Shown here in pieces: positions 5,774 through 9,030 of a DNA stretch of 9,030 nucleotides; within the stretch, counting starts at the first letter, position 1, and every line of letters starts with the position of its first letter. This DNA comes from Gammaproteobacteria bacterium. GTDB lineage: Bacteria > Pseudomonadota > Gammaproteobacteria > Xanthomonadales > Rhodanobacteraceae. The notes under the pieces were generated by a model. The model had not been told where the DNA came from and ran no database searches. It worked only from the letters and a program-made list of their open reading frames with translations. Both the position numbers and the translations under genes were made by a program. The stretch is from positions 512 to 9,541 of the forward strand of contig VBNZ01000160.1 of the NCBI GenBank assembly GCA_005877675.1, given 5' to 3'.

Positions 5774-6127
5774 GGCGTTTCCTTTTGGTTGAAGGCGGCA
5801 AGCAGAACCTGATAACGAGAGGCGGCCGCGCGCGCGCGCCACGCGAACGGCGCGTACACAAAGTCTCGAGGGTGTTTTTCCGCTACGAAAAAATCGACGG
5901 CACGATGGCAGTCAGCCCCTGTTCCTCGGCGCGACCCGCGCGCCCTCTGACGCAATAGCTATATCAGAAAGATCGCGACGGCGAACCTGTAAACATTCAC
6001 AGGTGTTTTAGCAACGCGTTCCACCGATAGTCGAACGGCACTTCGCGCGCTCAGCGATCGCTTCACCTTCTCAGTCGAAGATCGTCGAGTTGCGACATTC
6101 GCCGACCCACTCACTAGAGGGAGAGAT
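5774..6127. other. 354-nt divergent intergenic region between two secreted-protein genes
   Basis: No gene found. It contains a run of alternating C and G (5827-5839, 13 nt) about 55 nt upstream of the CVNH-like gene, which is prone to unusual DNA structure or slippage. It also contains the CTGT-N8-ACAG palindrome described separately. A ribosome site for the rightward gene (AGGGAGAG, ending about 3 nt before the ATG at 6128) lies at its right end. No convincing -10/-35 pair could be assigned on either strand, although TTTACA (leftward) and TTCACA (rightward), both -35-like, overlap the palindrome. Confidence 0.6.
5985..6004. promoter_or_regulatory. LexA-box-like palindrome CTGT-N8-ACAG
   Basis: ACCTGT (5985-5990) and ACAGGT (5999-6004) are perfect inverted arms around 8 nt. 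The core CTGTAAACATTCACAG fits the classical gamma/betaproteobacterial LexA operator CTGT-N8-ACAG. -35-like hexamers overlap it on both strands (TTTACA leftward, TTCACA rightward). It could be an SOS operator or the site of another dimeric regulator. Xanthomonads use a different LexA motif, so the reading depends on the organism. Confidence 0.4.
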
Positions 6128-6667
6128 ATGTCAATCAAGAGATCCGTTTGCGCGCTCACCGTTACCTTGCTCGCCGCATCCTGCTGTTCGTCCGCATGGG
6201 CAGCCGACGCGGACCAATCCGGCAAGGTATCGGTCACGTTGAACTACGTGAGAGCCGTACAGTCCAATGGAGCGCCGGACCCGGGGCACGACAAGGACTG
6301 CACAGAACAGCTCAAGCAGCCATCCTCCCGCTACATCGGGATGCCGGTTTCGACGAGCTATTCGATCGACCCCAAGACCTTGATCGAGTCGGCCACGTCC
6401 ACTTTTCCATCGCCAGTTTCCACCAAGCCGATTCAGCTTTCCGCCAAGCTGGGGCCGTTGGGAATAGCCGGGGTTTACGCGTTCGGCGCGTTCCGCCCGG
6501 CCGCACTTCCGGATGCGTATGTGCTCTTTCAGATCGGCCTGGATTTCAAGAACCCGGTGAGCACGTTCCTCGTTCTGAACCCGCCCAACGTCGGATACAA
6601 CTGCTCGATATCGAGTTCCAAGCGCGCGCCCGCCTTAAGCGATTTTGCGAGCCCGGTGAGCAAGTAG
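6128..6667 (+). CDS. Secreted hypothetical protein
   Basis: A 179-residue exported protein of no family I recognise. Residues 1-25 form a clear signal peptide: Lys4 and Arg5, a hydrophobic core (ALTVTLLAAS) and AWA before the cut. Cys19 lacks a proper lipobox, so it is not a confident lipoprotein. The mature part is beta-prone, with strands such as GKVSVTLNYVRAVQ (32-45), then a low-complexity Ser/Thr/Pro stretch (ATSTFPSPVSTKPIQLSAKLGP, about 89-110), and later DAYVLFQIGLDFKNPVSTFLVLNPPNVGYNCS. Two cysteines remain (one in DKDCTE, one in YNCS), which could pair. GAGGGAGAG directly precedes the ATG, supporting the start. A long overlapping frame (6148-6687) is rejected because only this frame has a signal peptide and ribosome site. 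It is divergent from the CVNH-like gene, with the LexA-like palindrome between them. Confidence 0.75.
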   Translation: MSIKRSVCALTVTLLAASCCSSAWAADADQSGKVSVTLNYVRAVQSNGAPDPGHDKDCTEQLKQPSSRYIGMPVSTSYSIDPKTLIESATSTFPSPVSTKPIQLSAKLGPLGIAGVYAFGAFRPAALPDAYVLFQIGLDFKNPVSTFLVLNPPNVGYNCSISSSKRAPALSDFASPVSK

Positions 6668-6679
6668 AACTGGTAAGGG

Positions 6680-6697
6680 CCGTCTAATCCGAGACGG
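6680..6697 (+). terminator. Hairpin 12 nt after the secreted-protein stop
   Basis: CCGTCT and AGACGG form a perfect 6-bp stem around 6 nt. No T-run follows, so as an intrinsic terminator it would be weak; it may protect the 3' end of the transcript. It is the first of two successive hairpins. Confidence 0.35.
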
Positions 6698-6719
6698 GTC
6701 CGGCATCAAAGCGCCAATA

Positions 6720-6744
6720 GGTCGCCGAGAGAGCCTCGGCGACC
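6720..6744. terminator. Strong 10-bp hairpin, terminator-like without T-run
   Basis: GGTCGCCGAG and CTCGGCGACC pair perfectly over 10 bp around the 5-nt loop AGAGC. The stem is nearly all G-C and should be very stable in RNA. It lies 52 nt after the stop of the secreted-protein gene. The missing T-run argues against a classical Rho-independent terminator, but a stem of this strength can still stall polymerase, block 3' exonucleases or bind a protein. Confidence 0.45.
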
Positions 6745-7001
6745 GAACCCATGCCAGGTGAGCAGCAGCCTCACGCCATGCAGCGTCGACCCTCAGTCCC
6801 GGTTGCTTCCGCGATGCGTTAGATGCCGTGAAGGGTCGAAAATTTTGCTCAAAAAAAACTCCATTATTACGGCGGTGGATGAGCCCCGGATGACGAGCGG
6901 CAGTCATGGGCCAAGAAGATGTGGTTTCACGACACGTGACCATCGCTTTTGTGCTCGGATCTCAAAAAAATTTGACCCCTTCTAGATCAGACGAGTGAAA
7001 T

Positions 7002-8198
7002 ATGGCGCGAAATGTCTCCAAACCCAGGGGAAAAAAGAACGAAGAAAAATGGACTGGTTGGTTTGACGAAATCAGCCGATGCCTCAAATGGGCGCAGGAT
7101 CGTTCTGTGCCGCTTGCGTTTTTTGGCCTGACGATATCAGGGCTTCTCTCGCTTGAGTTGGTCGCAGAGTTCCGTCTCTCGATCGGCATGTCTGCGGGGC
7201 TGTTGTCGGCACTGCCTCTGCTTTTCGCTTTGGTTGCGGTCATTGTCTTGGTGTTGGCCCTGGCACTCGTATCACCCGCAGGCGCATTGTTCGTCCGTTT
7301 CGCCGCACACGGAGACCGTCGTCTCATCGACCTGCAATCTGAGCGGTTTCGCCCTGCGCTGCGTTGGTTCGTATGGTCCCTCGCAAATGCTCTGATCTGG
7401 ATCGCTCTTGTGTTTACTGCCTACCTCAATGAGCACGAAATCAATTTTTCGGATGTCTGTGCAGGGTTATTGGCGTCGACGTTGTTGGGCGTCCTAATAC
7501 TAGGCCCTTGGCGTGTCGAATTGGGTCAAACGCATGATTGGGCGCCTGCACCTGCAATGAAAGTGGGGTTGACGCTAGGCGTCTTGAAGTCCGAATGGGG
7601 GGCTATCATTGACCTATCTGTGTGGCTGTTCTTGCAGACCGCCGCTTTGCTGTGCGCACTGCAAATCAGTTTGCCGCTCATCCCGGAACCATTCCGCCGG
7701 GGTAGCGGGGTTGAGGATTGGCTGGTCATTGGCGCAACGCTTTTTTATAGCGTCGTGATTCCCATCATCGCGCAGGTCGCGGTAGTTAGGTGGATCAAAT
7801 CTGGGTCAGTTCCCGGCATCCTCGAACGCGTCGTGATGGTAGCCTGTGGCATGGTTTCCCTTGTGCTTCTATGCCCGCCCCTTGCGGGAAGATTAGCGGC
7901 TTACCCATTTATGGAATCTGCGACCGGCGGACAGCAATGCGTGATCTACGCTTTCCAAGCGAAGCAAGTCGATCGTGTCGATGTAGCAGCGATTGATCCA
8001 GGCGCGCAAGCCCGTACGAAGATGATGCATGTGGCGGTGCTGTTGGACGGGATCTATTTTTTGAAGACGAGTCGGGACGACAGCGCGATGTATCGCATTC
8101 CGGCGGAGATCGTGACTTCCGCGCTGCGATGTCCTGTTTCAGATGCCCTTGGCGACCCTCGGGCTTCACGACAAATGGACGTTAGCAAGAAGCGCTGA
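7002..8198 (+). CDS. Multi-pass membrane protein of unknown function
   Basis: A 398-residue inner-membrane protein of no family I recognise. A polar, Lys-rich N-terminus (1-33) is followed by about seven hydrophobic segments: roughly 36-55, 66-98 (possibly two), 122-142, 153-170, 202-224, 240-262 and 277-298. A soluble C-terminal domain (about 303-398) contains a beta-like stretch (QQCVIYAFQAKQVDRVDVAAID ... HVAVLLDGIYFLKTS) and a basic end. No catalytic motif of a known transporter or enzyme stands out. The N-terminal Lys/Arg cluster suggests a cytoplasmic N-terminus. The ATG at 7002 has only a weak ribosome site (ACGAG, about 7 nt upstream). Codon use shows somewhat more A/T at third positions than the high-GC neighbours. 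It stands alone on its strand and converges with the cytochrome gene on the right. Confidence 0.75.
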   Translation: MARNVSKPRGKKNEEKWTGWFDEISRCLKWAQDRSVPLAFFGLTISGLLSLELVAEFRLSIGMSAGLLSALPLLFALVAVIVLVLALALVSPAGALFVRFAAHGDRRLIDLQSERFRPALRWFVWSLANALIWIALVFTAYLNEHEINFSDVCAGLLASTLLGVLILGPWRVELGQTHDWAPAPAMKVGLTLGVLKSEWGAIIDLSVWLFLQTAALLCALQISLPLIPEPFRRGSGVEDWLVIGATLFYSVVIPIIAQVAVVRWIKSGSVPGILERVVMVACGMVSLVLLCPPLAGRLAAYPFMESATGGQQCVIYAFQAKQVDRVDVAAIDPGAQARTKMMHVAVLLDGIYFLKTSRDDSAMYRIPAEIVTSALRCPVSDALGDPRASRQMDVSKKR

Positions 8199-8350
8199 GT
8201 ATACGATCGCTGCTCATGACTGGGCCCGACATTGTTACGATGCGCGTGAGCGTGCGTCATTGGCCCGTACGTGTGCTTGTGCCCGCGGCGTTCGGTCAGA
8301 GTCTGCGGCAGCAGCTTTCCGCGGCTCCGGTAACCTTGGCAGCAGTATGT

Positions 8351-8372
8351 GCTAGAAACAGTGTTTCCTAGC
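8351..8372. terminator. Hairpin between converging genes
   Basis: GCTA-GAAAC and GTTTC-TAGC pair around the loop AGT with one bulged C, giving nine base pairs. It lies in the 182-nt gap between the membrane-protein gene and the converging cytochrome gene, 9 nt beyond the cytochrome stop. As a symmetric element it could end transcripts from both sides, most plausibly the cytochrome gene. There is no proper T-run on either strand. The rest of the gap (8199-8350) shows no gene. Confidence 0.45.
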
Positions 8373-8380
8373 CCGGCGCA

Positions 8381-9030
<650 letters not shown>

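Larger units (their letters stand above)
6668..7001. other. 334-nt intergenic region with tandem hairpins and A-tracts
   Basis: No convincing gene found. It holds two hairpins close to the preceding stop (listed separately). Further on is an A/T-rich part with two A-tracts in a similar context: CTCAAAAAAAACT near 6849-6861 and CTCAAAAAAATTTG near 6960-6973. The second A-tract is followed by TTGACC (6972-6977), which resembles a -35 element but has no good -10 before the next start at 7002. The AAATTTGACCCC stretch resembles sequences seen beside mobile or REP-type elements, but no transposase or terminal repeats are visible here. Confidence 0.5.

Noticed and set aside
6148..6687. 179-codon plus-strand frame overlapping the secreted-protein gene
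   Set aside because: Arg/His/Gln-rich out-of-frame shadow; the 6128 frame has the signal peptide and ribosome site.
6841..6985. Possible mobile-element edge (A-tracts and AAATTTGACCCC)
   Set aside because: No transposase, terminal inverted repeats or target duplication seen.

Overview
The window looks like a piece of chromosome from a GC-rich proteobacterium, most likely a gammaproteobacterium of the Xanthomonadales/Nevskiales kind or a betaproteobacterium. This rests on the generally high third-position GC, the gene families present (FtNadM-like NadM-Nudix, SPFH protein, MauG/CcpA-type cytochrome) and the compact minus-strand operon. No rRNA, tRNA, CRISPR array or recognisable insertion sequence was found, so the taxonomic guess is soft.

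Left part (1-2910, minus strand): a three-gene NAD-metabolism operon, read right to left. It starts with a bifunctional NMN adenylyltransferase/Nudix ADP-ribose pyrophosphatase (NadM-Nudix). An SPFH/band-7 protein with a long coiled coil follows. The last gene is an NAD-kinase-like protein that runs off the left edge. The SPFH and kinase-like genes are only 5 nt apart. A promoter-like element lies before nadM, and the 5' leader of nadM and the nadM-SPFH gap each carry a small hairpin with the same 9-nt core (GGATAGACC on the coding strand).

Middle part (2911-4671): a divergent gene with lower GC encodes a two-part protein. It has an N-terminal winged-helix-like region and a C-terminal nucleoside-deoxyribosyltransferase/TIR-like (DRHyd superfamily) domain with an intact NPNVFYELG motif. 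It resembles sensor/effector proteins of bacterial conflict systems. A perfect 16-bp palindrome sits next to its probable promoter. A small 95-residue hypothetical gene follows.

Right part (4672-9030): two minus-strand genes encode a small membrane-anchored protein with a beta-rich N-terminus and a secreted cysteine-rich protein resembling the cyanovirin-N (CVNH) lectin fold. A divergent plus-strand gene encodes another secreted protein of unknown family. The 354-nt gap between the two secreted genes holds a CTGT-N8-ACAG palindrome (LexA-box-like) and a (CG)n run. Next come tandem hairpins, a multi-pass membrane protein of unknown function with a C-terminal soluble domain, and finally a converging, partial di-haem cytochrome c peroxidase/MauG-family gene that leaves the window at the right edge.

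The most interesting theme is NAD. A predicted NAD/nucleotide-cleaving effector lies head-to-head with an operon that makes NAD, hydrolyses ADP-ribose and may phosphorylate NAD. In that operon the NadM domain has lost the second histidine of its HxGH signature and the kinase-like protein has a degenerate GGDGT motif. A functional link is a hypothesis, not something the sequence proves.
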